Part shown: piece by piece, positions 1 to 12,795 of the stretch
Position numbering within the stretch: position 1 is the stretch's first letter
How the letters are laid out: every line of letters starts with the position of its first letter
Assembly: GCF_021018805.1 (NCBI RefSeq)
Contig: NC_086266.1
Location: 2,852,001 to 2,916,000 of the forward strand
From: Prinia subflava
Lineage: Eukaryota > Chordata > Aves > Passeriformes > Cisticolidae
Direction of reading: 5' to 3'
Length of the DNA stretch: 64,000 nt
Translations under genes and position numbers: made by a program
The notes under the pieces: model-generated
Told to the model about the DNA's origin: nothing
Database searches by the model: none
What the model saw: the letters and a program-made list of their open reading frames with translations, nothing else

Positions 1-1042
1 CCATAAATTGCTAATTCAGAACACCTAAAGCCCAAACTATACCTGCAGGCATTTGAGACAAACAGTATCACAGTCTCAATAACAAGGGAAGACAAGTGAA
101 ACCTGGTCTGCCTGAGTGTTTGACACAGATGCTTCATTTTTTGAAACCCTAAAGTATAAATCCTATTGCAGAATGAAAATTTGCAGTTACTGCCTCAGGG
201 ACTGACTAATAAAAAATATTTTGCTAACTATTGCAGAAATGTTTAGAACAATTAGTCACAGGTAAACACCTCAAAGAGCTCAAAAATTAATTTGGGTTTT
301 CATCTGAACAGATGCTCTTAAAAACTATGAATTGGTAATTCAGGGAGTAAGCTCATACATCTGACATCTACTAAAAGCTGGCTTGCTGTATGAAGGAAAA
401 TAATATAAATGAAAAGGACAGGGTATCCAATAAGTTATTGTGTCCCAAGGACTTGGACATGACAGTGAAGATTTGGATGAGTCCCTAATTGGTTTATTCA
501 GCCATAGCCTCAGCTCTGTGGATTCTGTTCTTATCAAGATGCACAAGCTTGAGAGGTCTCTGACATCCCAAAAACCCTGGATACTAACCCAAGACCAGGA
601 GTGCTCAGTATTTAACAATTACAAGGATTTAAGAGCATCTTTCTTTCTTTTATTCTTTCTTTCTACAGCTATGTATTGGCTGAATGTGAGGCAACAGTTT
701 GTCAGTTTTAATCCATTTTAATTGCCCTGCCTCCATGAAAGCCGAGGCTGAATTCACAGGGTATCAGTCAAATTGCCTTATTTCTGAAGAACAGGGCAGG
801 AAAGCTCAGACTGAAAGAGGAAGCCAAAAAGAGGAACCAGGAGATACAAGATTCAGCCAAGGGTGGTGTACAGCAAAGAAACAATTCAAATTCCCAGAAT
901 AATATTTGGTTATTAACTGTACTTATAAGAAAAGACATCAGGTATGCTGATGGGACTTAATATCCCTTATAATCCCTTGGAAAAGCAACTCTCTCCAGTT
1001 CTGCATTTGGCAAGAAAGGAGCATATAAGCAATATATAGGAG

Positions 1043-1080
1043 ATATATATATATATTGCTATAATATATATAGCAATAGG
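1043..1080. repeat. AT run with a small hairpin
   Basis: An (AT)n stretch includes the inverted repeat TTGCTATA / TATAGCAA at 1056-1076. This is a simple-sequence palindrome. Confidence 0.7.
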
Positions 1081-1929
1081 GATAAGATATAGGATAAGTC
1101 TGGCTTGTGCTCTAACACTCTGTGCAATATTTGCTTCCACTATTCCATCAGCAATTAATAGTGCCTTACACTTCATTAGTTCATTAGAAATACACTCAAG
1201 AAATGAGGTGGCAGCAGTCTACACTAAACACACAGAATTCCCTTGCACCCAAAAACAAAGGGGGGACCCCAAAAGTGAATCATTTCAGCCTGAAATGCAT
1301 CTAATTGCCTATATTCTTCCATGGAGAGAGTCCACACAATCAGACAATATAAATTCAGAAAGAGGAGCCACGTCCTAAGCCTAAGGAGCAATTTACTCAA
1401 AGACATAGAAGAAAATGCATATTTTGGAATATTTTCCTGTAAATTGCTCTCTATGTCCATAAACACCTCCAGGTCCTTGTGTGGTGTGACAAATTCCCAG
1501 ACCAACCATTTGTTTCAGCAGTTGGTGAAATCAAAGGTTTCAAACCCCTCAAAATTCAAACAGACAACGACGCACTCAATTTATATCTCTCACTGTGTGA
1601 AAGTCTGGCATTTGTCTCGTTCTCAGCTCTGCCTTCATCGTGCCATATTTTTTTGTACTCTCCAAACTAAAGGTTTTTCCTGAGGAGCCCTGGCTCTCCA
1701 TGAATTAATTCCCACACTGGGTTTGTGCTGCAGGTCTGTTCCAAACACGACGACATTTGCAGCGGAGTCCAGCTGCCGCAATCTACCCCGTGCAGATGGA
1801 CTAATGCATTCCTTCATGGGTGTTATCTGAGCTGCAGGGATAGAAAGCAGGGGAATGTGTAACAGCCTGAGCTCTCACCACACTGTGAGAAAAGGTAAAT
1901 TGTCAACAAACATTTCCTACATCTGATAT

Positions 1930-2260
1930 CTTTTGTATGGAGAGCTACGCTTTTAATAAAGAAGCAGCTGCCACTGCTGAACGATTAATCAATACTGGTA
2001 AGCTGACATCTTAAGAACTTGCTGAACTAAAGCTTTTCTTTTCCTCCTGCATTTACAAATAAAGTGCTCACTATTTGACTAAAGCCTGTCTACTTGACTG
2101 GAAAATATCAGAGTCCTATTTAAATGACATTTGCAGAGAATGAGATTTTATCCTGGTCGCTGCTCCTTATCGCTAATAATAACATCAGATTAGTGGATTT
2201 AGGCCAGCCGAGTAGCAATGCCTTTTCTGATCCCTTCTTAAAGCAGCTCTTTCCATCTGT
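1930..2260. promoter_or_regulatory. Candidate conserved non-coding element B
   Basis: The block is repeat-free, with clustered homeodomain-type sites (GATTAATCAATAC at 1985, CGCTAATAATAAC at 2171, CAGATTAGTGG) and retained CpGs such as CCTGGTCGCTG and GCCGAGTAGC. No coding potential is seen. The call rests on texture only. Confidence 0.33.
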
Positions 2261-4323
2261 CTAGCCAAGCTTTCCTCTGCTTGTATGGGCCAACGATTAA
2301 GTCTTAAATGGAGCTTCAATTGATACCATGTGGGATATCTATACAGAGGTTCATTGTGTTGCTAAATTCCAGCCAAGACATTTATCAACTCTGACTACTG
2401 CTCACTTCAAAAGGGCACAACACCTGGATATTTACAGGTACAAATATTCCTACACTGTGTTGCCTTCTCGTAATTAGGCAATCCAATTTCAAAAATGCAC
2501 AATTTACTGTAAGATCTTCCAAGTAAGACACAGCATCAGACACCAAGCTCATTTCAGATAGCGTGACTCAATTGAGCACTGCCTGCACGACTTTCTGCAC
2601 ATTCAGAATCCATCCCACAACCCATCAATTAATGGGTGACCCACACTTAGACACAGTATGGTTTGCCAGTGCTTTTCAATCAGGGCTTTTGAGGTCATGA
2701 CTGAGCAGTTTTGGACACTGGCAGAAAATAAACTGCACACACACACCCCCCATATACACACACAGCACAGTACAACTTTTTAAAAGAACTATTACAGGTT
2801 TTGTCATCATTGCTTTTAATAGAAGCTGAGTTTAGTAGCATAAGCAAGATGTAATATCCACTCTCAGTAAAAATTACTAAAGCAAATTAGAAAGTAAATC
2901 TGTTTTATTTCCCCTCCTCTTTTTTTGCGGTTTTTAGTTGAAAGGTCACTTTGTATTCCTAGTGAGGCCACTTACAGTATGTTAATAACTGACATTTCCT
3001 CTTCTAACATACAATGCAGGCCTGACAACTGCTGTGCACTAAAGATAAGATGTGAAACCAATAGTTCTCATAAGAAACCAGTGTTTCTAGATCATGCAAA
3101 TCTCCTAACTCCAGTGCTTGTTTAGTTTTTAACAAGGTCTTGCTCATTCCTAACCTTGATCAAAAAAGTGTTTCCACATGGCAGTCAGACTCATGCCAAG
3201 TATAGCTACACACAGAAAGTTGCCTGACTTAATCAAGCAATGCTGGAGACATGAAATGAATATTTAGCAAGGTCAAAGTCAGACTGCTCTTTGAGAAGCA
3301 GCAATTGCTGACAGTTGAATGAGCAGCACACAAATCTGGGATCCTATTTTAATACCTACATATTTTCACTATTTGTCATCCTGTTAACAAAACTGCATTA
3401 AAGCACAATATTAGAAATCTAAGAACATTTTTATGGAAAGGATAAAATCTACTGTATATTTATGCATGTCATAAAGCCCATAATGTATCTTGCATGAAAC
3501 CATTTATCTTCATTTCATAGGGTCACAACAAGTACACACTACTTTTCCTTCAGGAAGCCTGTGGCATGTTGAGCCAGGCATCAGTCATAATAAGAAAGAC
3601 AAACTTATTTCATTAAAAAATGGTGCATGAAGTAAAATGGAAAAGCCCAAATTTTTTAATTAACAGGATTGTGAACATCGCTTATCTTCGGAAACAGCAA
3701 ATTGGAATTAATCACATTTCAAGACCAAGTTAATATTCTCTCTCTCCTCTACAAAATGACTGTGATTGATCTAAATCTAGTTATTTCATGCAAAACTAGG
3801 TTAAATACTGTAGATCTTCATGACCACACAGAAAGCATTACCATGACAGACTGTGCTATTGTATTTCAGCTGCCGGGTAAGCCACGCTACGTCCAACATT
3901 GAAATGGGGGAAAAGCTCCAAGCCTTGAGAACAAAATGTTTGCCCGGTAACTTTCCTACAGGAACAAATTTGTGGCTTTGCTGGGCATCCAGGCCCAGTT
4001 AAGAATGCCATCCATCACACCCCTGCTCTCCTTGGGGCACAGCAGCCAAGGATAACCCACCCACCCCACAGCACGGACATTCACGGGTTCCTCACATGTC
4101 TGAGAGCTGTGTGGCCACCCAGAGAGGGGCACTGGGGGCTCCCACCACGTTCCTGGGGACATCAACAGCAGCCCACCTGCCCCAGGTACTGCCAGGATCA
4201 GCAGGCATGTTTGTCCTTGAGAAGAGATGCTCATCTTTAGGAGGCACCTTTAGGGAGGCACCTGACGCCTCCAAGTCTGGGCTACTCTGCTCATGTGCAC
4301 AGAAATGTCAGAAATGATGCCAT
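2261..4323. other. Intronic, nothing recognised
   Basis: Unique AT-rich sequence with a CA-rich patch near 2738-2770 and an octamer ATGCAAAT at 3094-3101. The 4010-4280 part is more G+C-rich and carries short overlapping frames on both strands, which argues against coding. Confidence 0.6.
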
Positions 4324-4572
4324 CTTTATATCTATATCTATATCTATATCTATATCTATATCTATATCTATATCTATATCTATATATCTATATCTATATC
4401 TATATCATCTATATCATCTATATCATCTATATCATCTATATCATCTATATCATCTATATCATCTATATCTATATCGATATCCTCGATATCCTCGATATCC
4501 TCGATAGCATCTATATCATCTATATCATCTATATCATCTATATCATCTATATCTCTCTCTATCTATATCTCT
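4324..4572. repeat. Compound satellite: TATATC hexamers and TATATCATC nonamers
   Basis: The left part is a (TATATC)n hexamer array to about 4400. Seven perfect TATATCATC nonamers follow at 4401-4463, then a short bridge. Three CGATATCCT nonamers occupy about 4475-4501, and roughly five more TATATCATC-type units run to about 4550. A CT-rich end closes the tract. The layout suggests stepwise growth: hexamer to nonamer by CATC insertion, then local amplification of a mutated nonamer containing CpG. Open frames of repeated Tyr/Leu and Ile/Tyr are repeat translations. Confidence 0.93.
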
Positions 4573-5399
4573 GTTTTGTTACACACCCATACAGATATAA
4601 AATTTATTTACTATCTGTGAATTACCACGTGCTGAAACGTGCTGGTATCTCAGTATTGCTCTAAACCACCCCAGCTCTGTGACCATGCAAAACACTGTTA
4701 ACATCTCAGTAATTGAGGATAATGAGGAGCAATAACATCATAAGAAATTATGGCAAACATAATTGCAAAGCTTTTTTTTTTTTTGATTTGTATGTTATTT
4801 TGTGCACACACACATAACAAAGCTTCTTTATAGCTTATCTGCCAGTATGGAACATCACAGTTCAATAGCCTGATTTCAGGGTTTATCAACTATCTGAAGC
4901 CAATGTGAACAAAGGCCAGATTTGTTTGCACATCAAAAAAGAGCAATGTACTGTCAAAAGAGAGATCTATACAACACCCAAAGAACAGGCGGCAAATGCT
5001 GGTTTTACTGAGAAAAGCTGGTGGCTGGCTATTTCTGAGATGGAAATGGTTTCTTACTTGGCGAGCCTTCCACTCAGATGCTGAGAGTGCAGCTCACCAT
5101 TTCTCTCCTCAGACTCTGGCAGGATTTCCCACCCCTCCAATTCAGTTTTGTGTAAAATCTTACAAAACATCCTGCTAGCAAGAAGGCAGGGATGTATGAA
5201 GATAATCAGATTCCTGTGGGAGCAAAGGTCCTCATTTATTTTTTTTTTTAATCCTCAGGGGAGTGATTTTCTCCTAACACACACAGCCCCCTACCCTATT
5301 GTGTCTTACTGCTTAATTAGCTACTGGATGAGATGTGGTTCTGTTTGCACCAACTTTATGTCTGCTGTAATTGCCCTGAGTTGCAGTTCCAAGAAGAAA

Positions 5400-5575
5400 A
5401 AATTGATCAAATAACTACATATTTTGTTTGATTAATAATGAAAAAATCATTAAGGGATTAAAGTGAAACCATTTCACTCCTGTTGATCGTGTTCAGCAAT
5501 CTGAAATTATTTTATGATCCTGATCAATGTAATTAATGAGAATGGCTGTTAATTAGTTACACTAGCAGGTGGGCC
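5400..5575. promoter_or_regulatory. Candidate conserved non-coding element C
   Basis: This is a dense run of TTGATTAATAATG, AATCATTAAGGG, GTAATTAATGAG and TTAATTAGTTAC motifs with two GATCA sites and one CpG. The cluster of TAAT cores suggests a homeodomain-responsive element. It could equally be plain AT-rich drift. Confidence 0.3.
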
Positions 5576-7283
5576 ACGTAAAACATATTCTCTTAATGCC
5601 ACAGAATATCATGCAATTAGAATTTGGGTTAATTCTGCAGCATTCCCGGAATAAGAGTTTAAAAAACTGCACTTTGAATTTTCTGCACACACACCACACA
5701 GACACAAGTGCACACTCAAAATGACTGTCATAAAAGCACCACAGACACACACTTGTTTGGAGATTTAGGACCACAATCAAACATTTTTCTTTTGTCATCT
5801 TTGTGACAGGTCCCTACACTTTCTCACAACACAAACCAGGTTTCAGTGTAACTTGGAGCTTCACTCTCAGCATCTTCTTAATTCAGTCACTCTCATCTGG
5901 TCCTTTCTGGTCTCCCCCTAAGGAAAGGGCTTTTTTCAGGAGAAATGCCCTCCTGGGTGTGAGCTGAGACAGACAATAAAAGTGTTAACTGCTTAGCAGG
6001 GCTATGTAGCTAATTAGCAGTATTATGAGTTTAAGGATGGTTTTGATAATCACGGGGCCTGGGAGGGTTCCCCATCCCCTAGGAACACAGGCAGATTAAT
6101 GCTTTTTCTTTCTTTGAGGGGAAAAAAAAAGCAACAAACTGAATTGTGGAAAAACGCATTTATTTATACAGTGGGATACAGCTCAGGTTTGTATTTCCTG
6201 TAGGACCAGAGCAGGCAGTCTAACATTACCAAGACTGAGGGAGCAACACAGCTCCTGGAATTCCTCTCCAGCCAATTTATGGATTGGGTGCAAACCCTGC
6301 AGCATGAGGAGAGGACACACAGTCTCACAAAGGCAGGAGCTATTTCTGAAGCACATTGTTCACAAGGCAGGACAGAGGAAGGGAGGGCTGGGCACACTGA
6401 GAGACTGGGGCAGGACAAGGAAAACAGGAGAGGATCCATCAGAGCTGAGCACAAAACTTCTGCCCTTCTTTTTCCAAGAACTTGGTGAGAGTCACTGATG
6501 GCCCTCCTTGCTCTGCAACCTGGTTTGTTCAAAGGTTTTTCCCCTTTTTCTCCCTTGTGCTGTACTCCTAATATCTGCATGAGCCTGAGTGTAGAATCTC
6601 AATGTGACACCCATTTGGCTGCACCTTGTAGTCACACACAACCACACTGCTGTACTAAGACATAACTACATCTGATAACCATTAAACTTCAAATATTTCT
6701 TTTAAAAACATATGGCCTTGCGGTTAAAAAAATAACCACAGTCAATCAAACCATCACAAGTCATCCTTAAATACCAAAATGACAAGCGCACTAGAAATAA
6801 CGATTTGAACTTACTCTGTGCATATTAAGAATATCCAAGATTAGAGACTCCAAAGGCAGAAGGGATTAAAAGCCACATAATTAAATATGTGGCCCAAGCT
6901 GTGTTTGCTGTTGGCAGGGGAAACTCCAGGTGAGCCTGAGCTCCTGAGGAATCCCTGACACGGTGGGTCAGCCCCTGGCTCTGAACTACACTGTTTGCAG
7001 AAGGCTTTTTGCACTATTTTCATCAGAAAGAAGGCAAGAGCTGTCTCCCTTTGAAAAAGGCTGACATATCAGTGAAGGAAGAGACAGCAGGGCAGAACTG
7101 TTGTGATAAACCTTTGGGGTAATCAATCCCACAAGAGCCTGGTTCTAGCAAGACTCAGGTTTAACAAGCTCTTCAATGGCTGTGACCCCTCATCACCAGG
7201 GATGCTGGGTGGGAGAGGAAGGGCTGTGTTTTAGAGAAAGTGCTCCCCAACAAAAAGAACAACTCCCTATTCACAAAAGAGTT

Positions 7284-7544
7284 AAAAACCAAAAAAAAAC
7301 CCCAAAAAACCAAAACCAAACCAAAACAAAAAAACCCAAAAAACCCCCAAAAAACCACAAAAAACCCACAAAAAAACCACAAAAAACCAAAAACAAACAA
7401 AAAACCCAAAAACAACAAAAACAAAACAAAAAACCAAAAAAACCCCAAAAAACCCAACCAAAAAAACCCAAAAAAACCCCCCAAAAAAACAAACAAACAA
7501 ACAAACAAAAAAACCAAAACAAAAACCCACCAAAAAACCAACCA

Positions 7545-7590
<46 letters not shown>

Positions 7591-7596
7591 CCACAA
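7284..7596 (+). repeat. 313-nt A/C-only tract ending in A43
   Basis: From 7284 to 7596 the plus strand has no G or T. Runs of A are broken by one to six C, with a local (CAAA)n patch at about 7489-7508, and the tract includes 43 consecutive A at 7546-7588. The complement is T-rich with G runs. It could be an expanded retroposon poly(A) tail or a purely expanded low-complexity tract; no retroelement body is recognisable to its left. Lysine/asparagine/proline-rich and phenylalanine-rich frames here are artefacts of stop-free low complexity. Confidence 0.95.
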
Positions 7597-7719
7597 GAAA
7601 ACAAACAACCAAAGGAAGCCTCACCATTATTTCTAGAAGGTCTTAATGGTAATCTCAATGGACTGGATCCAGATTCTGAGGAATCAGCCTCAGTCTTTAC
7701 CTGCTGGCTCCTACACTAA

Positions 7720-8090
7720 ATATTACACGTACATAACTGTCGGCTTGAGCCGGTGTATATTGGCCTCTTCAGATGAAAGAAAATTGGTGTCAGCAGCCTC
7801 CTGAGCACATTTTAATAATCAGCCTGATCATGGGTGCATGGCAGCTGCTCGATTGATGGTGTTAGACAGCGAATAAAGAAAGATGCCAGCAGTGCCCTCA
7901 GATCTGACATAACGAGGGAAACATCAGTCATTTGGCTAAAAGGCTCATAAAGGCTCCATCAGCTGTGACACAGGAGTCTGTCTTATGCAAAGCTAATGAG
8001 GAAATGTGGCAGCGTTAGCATTCTCTTTAGACAGTAACAAGTTGCGAGTGAGCTGCATTTCAGATGAAAAATTCAGTGGAAAACAGGGCA
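7720..8090. promoter_or_regulatory. Candidate conserved non-coding element A
   Basis: Immediately right of the A/C tract the sequence becomes complex and balanced. It keeps isolated CpGs (GTCGGCTTGAGCCGG, GCTCGATTGATGG, AACGAGGG, GCAGCGTTAGC) and carries an octamer-like ATGCAAAG next to CTAATGAG near 7985-8000, several GATCA/TGATC motifs and an ATCAATCGAGC-type site. No repeats and no open frame are present. This texture is typical of deeply conserved enhancers near developmental genes. It is the strongest such block by eye, but conservation is untested. Confidence 0.42.
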
Positions 8091-10859
8091 GTTTTCATGA
8101 TCTTTGCCTTGGTAATATCCTGATGTCTGGGGCAGCCTGTTAGAAATGGAAAAGGTTTTTGGAAGGGTTTTAGAACAGCCTCTGTCAGTCCCAGTAGCCT
8201 GGGTATCAATTCCCAGTTGCCACTGTCTCTACATAAGGATGAGCTCTTCTGGCTAGATTTTGATCATGCTCATATTTCCCTTAAACTATCATTTAACCAA
8301 GGAATTTTACAATACTACTGCTCCCCAAACTTTGGTCTTTGGTTGACTGACAGATAAGGTTGCAGTGCTGAAGGCAAACAAAATAAGATATGAACATGAT
8401 ACGTGATTTAACATCATGCTTTTTCTTTGGTTATTTTTTGATTTAGGGCACTTTCCTTTCCACTCTTAATTTCTGAGCATACCTTTTAACACATTCCTTT
8501 TTGGTTTTTTTTTTCCAGATTTGTTCTGGAACCAACCAAATATAAGGCACTAAATTATTTTGTTTGCATTCCGCCTTGCAAATTTGAATCTCTCTTGACT
8601 CTCAAAAATTCCCTTCTACATTCCTCCCTGAGAATAGCAAGATGGGGGCTATTGTCTTCCTCCAACTGCAACTAAAAATTCAGTGGCTTTGTAATTCGTT
8701 TGGGATTGTAAATCACAATATTTATATTGTATCACAATATAATCACTATCATCCTGCATGGATCTCAAGACTCCCTTTGATGCTGGGAAGCTCTGGGTGT
8801 GAACTGGTCACCAGTGAGCAAGAACTGGGCACTAACAGGGATTGATGCAGACCTGAAGGGGAAGCAGAGAAGACACAGCTGCACAACCCAGCCCTGGTGC
8901 AGGGTTTGTGCACTTTGGAGCCATCTGAGAACCCTGCCCGTGTCTCCTGCGTGAATATTTTAAAGCAGTTCTTCTTCAGGAGGGTGCAGGCAGCTCAGGA
9001 TTGGGTTGCAGATGGAGAACAGCATACCCTGGAGCTGTCACAAGGGTTGCTGGGGAGGGTAAGGTGAAGAAGAGACTCACAGATGAACTTTCGCTTTCAG
9101 TCAAATTTCCATTTCTAACAACTTCTCCCATTTCAGTTTCCCAGCATGTTGATATATTACACTAATTATAAGAACGACCTTCTCCCCTTCGACGTTTTTT
9201 TTCTTCCTTCCACTGCTCCAGTCAATAGATTTACAGTCTAATGTTATTTCTGTGTATGTCATGAGAGCCATTCCAACAGCAACGGGGCGTTATGAAAAAA
9301 GCAGTCAAAAGGTAATTAGAAATCTTGCTGAAATGTTATGTTTGTTACGTGAGGACTACAATGAATGATTCAATGAGCCTCAAAGTTCATCCTTAACATT
9401 GATAAGTGGGTTTCTGCCAAGAAATGCACAGCTGGTGACAGCAGGGATTCAGGGTTTGGGAGGGACACACGCTTCTAAGGTGAAATTGGAGACAGGGATT
9501 AGAATCAGAGAAAACAAAGGAGGTCTTTATTCCTGGAAATGTTAAAGTCATTTTTCAGTGGCAAAGGAAATGCCATTTTTATAGCACATACCTAATCTTT
9601 CCCCTAGTTTTGAGAGCAGATGTTCGGTTACATAGGTACAGAGTGGGATTCCAGAGCTAGAGCAAAGCAAATGGCCATCAGGTTTTTTGACTTTGTACCA
9701 CATCACCTTGTGCCTTGTATGTGCCACACTGTCCACCTGTACCTCTAGCTCCACATTAACTAAGCATCTAGAAAAATGAAATATTGATAGGCAGGGTGAA
9801 GTTGTCAAAAAAGAGATCCCAGCACTCTGGAACTGCAGATGTGCAGAAGTTACCCAGATGTTCCAACATCCTATTCCAGACTGTTCCTGCCCAAAGTTAC
9901 AATGCTAATTAAACACTCAATGTAGCCTGTCTGAAAAGGCAATCTGCTGAAATAACCCCTACCAGGTTGTTTCCAAGCACTCTCAATTGCTCTAAGTAAT
10001 GTTTCTTTTTTTTTTCTTAGCAGTCCATCTCCAATCTGCATTTTTTCAGACCTCTGGATGACCATTTACAACAAGTTTCAAACTAATACCCATGGATTGC
10101 AGCTGCCATTAAAGTTAATTAATTAATGCTTCTGGAGTCTGTTGAGGTTCTTGAATGGAAGGTTACACATTGTATATCAGTACTTCACTGATATTAGAGG
10201 AGGCAAAAAATAAATGTTTTTCTAATCAAAATTAATTCTCTGGCCTCTTTTTAAACCTCTGTACTGTAAACTAACTTTGTCTAGCTGCTTTCTATATAGT
10301 AATGACTTACAGACCATAATACTTTTCCTGGGAAGAGACTTGAAAATTGCACCAGCACTTTGGAACACCCTGTCAGCTTTAGAGTTACCCTGCAAATAGT
10401 TTAGCCCATAGCTTTTTAACAATAGGGCTGTATTTCTGCTGAAAGTTAACATCACTGAGGTGTTTCACTATTATCTAACTCCATTTGCACTTACATTTGC
10501 TTGATAAGGTGGCTTTGCCAAGTTATACTAATACAAATTATAGATTATTGTTTTGGGAAATCCTCTTTTTTGCAGTTGTATTTTAGAGCTGCACAATTTG
10601 CCTGTGGTATTCTTTGCAGCTTACTTTTTACAACTATGTAGTACAACCACATTGCTATTTAGTATAATGTATTAGGTTAAGGGCATATACTGCCTAGTTT
10701 GTGAGAAGCCAGAGAAATTTTCCTGAGAAATAAATGCATGCCCCAAAGCCATTTCTGCAAAATACTAAATGGTAAACAATTACAATGCTTATGCTAAGCT
10801 CTGTGTTAACAGCTGCATGTATTACAGACTGACACACCGAACATTGATACAGCAGGGGC
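8091..10859. other. Intronic, nothing recognised
   Basis: Unique sequence. A G+C-richer, CpG-poor pocket lies at about 8850-9060. Short inverted repeats occur, such as TATCAGT / ACTGATA near 10177-10195. No domain-bearing frame and no retroelement body is seen. Confidence 0.6.
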
Positions 10860-11275
10860 TGTGCACAACCTATTTAAAACCATATTTCAAGACCTGCAAC
10901 ATGCCAACATGCAAATGAATAAATTTTTCTTTCCAAATGTCACCGGCGTGGTGATTTCCTGCCAGCCTGAGCGTCGTTCTCCTGAAGCAGTGAAAGTAAC
11001 ACAGTCAATCTCCTCTGAATCCTATCTCCCCTGCTTCCTGCAGGGTCCCTGGGAGTTTATGATTCATATTCCAAGAGCTGTATGCAGTAGCCCTTTGGGG
11101 ATATATATTAATGAAGAAATTTTCTCACGCCAGAGCTGCCTCTTTATTGGAGTACGAAGGGTACAGTCTGTTCTGAGCGGCTTTTTAATTTCTCATAATT
11201 AACCCTGCCAGAATTAACATCGGTGGCATCACTGACAGCAAATTAAAGAAGCCACATCAGCAGAGTTAAAGCTTT
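10860..11275. promoter_or_regulatory. Candidate conserved non-coding element D
   Basis: The block contains a perfect octamer ATGCAAAT at 10909-10916, retained CpGs (CACCGGCGTGG, GAGCGTCGTTC, GAGCGGC), a long TATATTAATGAAG stretch and TAATTTCTCATAATTAACC near 11186. A 113-codon plus-strand frame covers most of it, but it has no recognisable domain. No splice structure or codon evidence supports a gene. Confidence 0.35.
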
Positions 11276-12589
11276 TTTCTGCCTTCCCCTCTCCCTCCTC
11301 CCCTTCTCAGCCCCCCCCATTTTCTGTGTGTTTAAAGAAGAAAGTTCTGCAAGTCTGACAAGACGATCATCCTGTCACTGCACGAAGAGCCCTGCTGGGA
11401 GAGGAATGATTAGAGCATTTCCAGACTTCCCTGCCGTTCATACCAACCTGTTCCAGCTCTCAACTGGCCTCGTGCCATGCAGATTTGTGGCACACAACCA
11501 TGGTTTCAGTTTCTTTTGCTCTATCAGTGCTCACCTGATCTCCTCTGTGAGCTGATGGAACCAAGATCTAAAGCCCTCTGCAGCTTTCAGACAGCTTCTT
11601 CCACTGACAAATGTATTAAAAGCAAGATCAGCTGTGCTTTGAGTCTCTTTAATCTAGCTTCATACCAGCCCCTTTTACACAATTCTGGGCAGAAGATGAA
11701 AACACACTAGGAACACCAAGATACCCAAACAAACACATTTTTTCCTCTGTTAAGCCAGAAATAAATGCGTTAAGTTTCGATATTCCTGCAGCCACAGCCA
11801 CTTAAACACAGAATTTCAGAGAGAGAGGAAAGGGATGGACTATCAATGTCCTACCTGATTTTCTCCACTGCATGTCTGAGAGGAGAGAGGGCTCCTGGAG
11901 AAAGCCCAAGGTGGTGAATGCCTTTATAAAATTACAGTTCAAGCCCTCCTGTCCTGTTTGAGTGCTCTGAGCACCACAGCCCTAGAGCTCAAAACTAGAT
12001 TAGCTAACATAAATATTTACCCCATTGTTGATCTTTTGCTGAAAACTGATGAATTATGAAGCTGAAAGGTCTACCAGAGACAAGATATGAAAAGATTGCT
12101 GCTGTTATTGTCACAGAGGAAGCAACCAAAAAAACAGTGCTCTTCATTCATCTAACTACTATTTCCATGGAAATCATATTTACTGATCCTCTTAGTCCCT
12201 CTCTATAATCATAGCAATGATTATAATTCTTTATATAATATATATATAATTCTCTATAATTCTTTAGCACTGAACAAAACTTGTGATCATGGTCACCTTG
12301 CTTAACCCTAATGATCAAGCCAGGAGTTGGTGATTTTAAAGCCACAAGGAGAATTTCCAGTACTACCCTGCTACTCTGCACTTGCTTTGTTTCATGCTGC
12401 CTTCTTCCCATGAGCCTGGCATTGCATCCAACTTAGAATGTCCAAGTGTTTAAAACATTTGCCTGGACTTCAAAAATATCTGTGCAAATACAGGATGAAA
12501 ATTTTGCATAATACTGTATGTGAGGCACCTTCCATCATCTGCTGTTATTGTAAACATCAATCTAAAAACCTCCAAATCCATGAAGCCAA

Positions 12590-12795
12590 TAATATTTTCA
12601 AATATTCCAAAATCTGGGGAAAAAATGAGGAAAACAAAAGGAAATTTACCCTAAAATTCACCCCAGGAGCCCAAAATTTGAGGAAATTGACTCTAAAAAA
12701 TTTGGGATTATGCCCCAAAAAAATCCCCATCCTGAAATTCAGGAATTCCCAAAAAAATCCTGATTCAAATATTCCAAAATTTGGGAAAAATGGAA
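12590..12795. repeat. Degenerate A-rich minisatellite
   Basis: Imperfect units of the type CCAAAATTTGGG and CCCAAAAAAATCC recur. A longer unit beginning TTCAAATATTCCAAAAT occurs at both 12598 and 12764. Units differ by substitutions and length, so the array is old or was always irregular. The 140-codon plus-strand frame that crosses it is not considered coding. Confidence 0.6.

Noticed and set aside
4293..4664. Tyr/Leu/Ile repeat proteins
   Set aside because: They are translations of the TATATC/TATATCATC satellite.
7173..7719. Five long overlapping Lys/Asn/Pro-rich or Phe-rich frames
   Set aside because: They are translations of the A/C-only tract; several frames are open at once and there is no domain.
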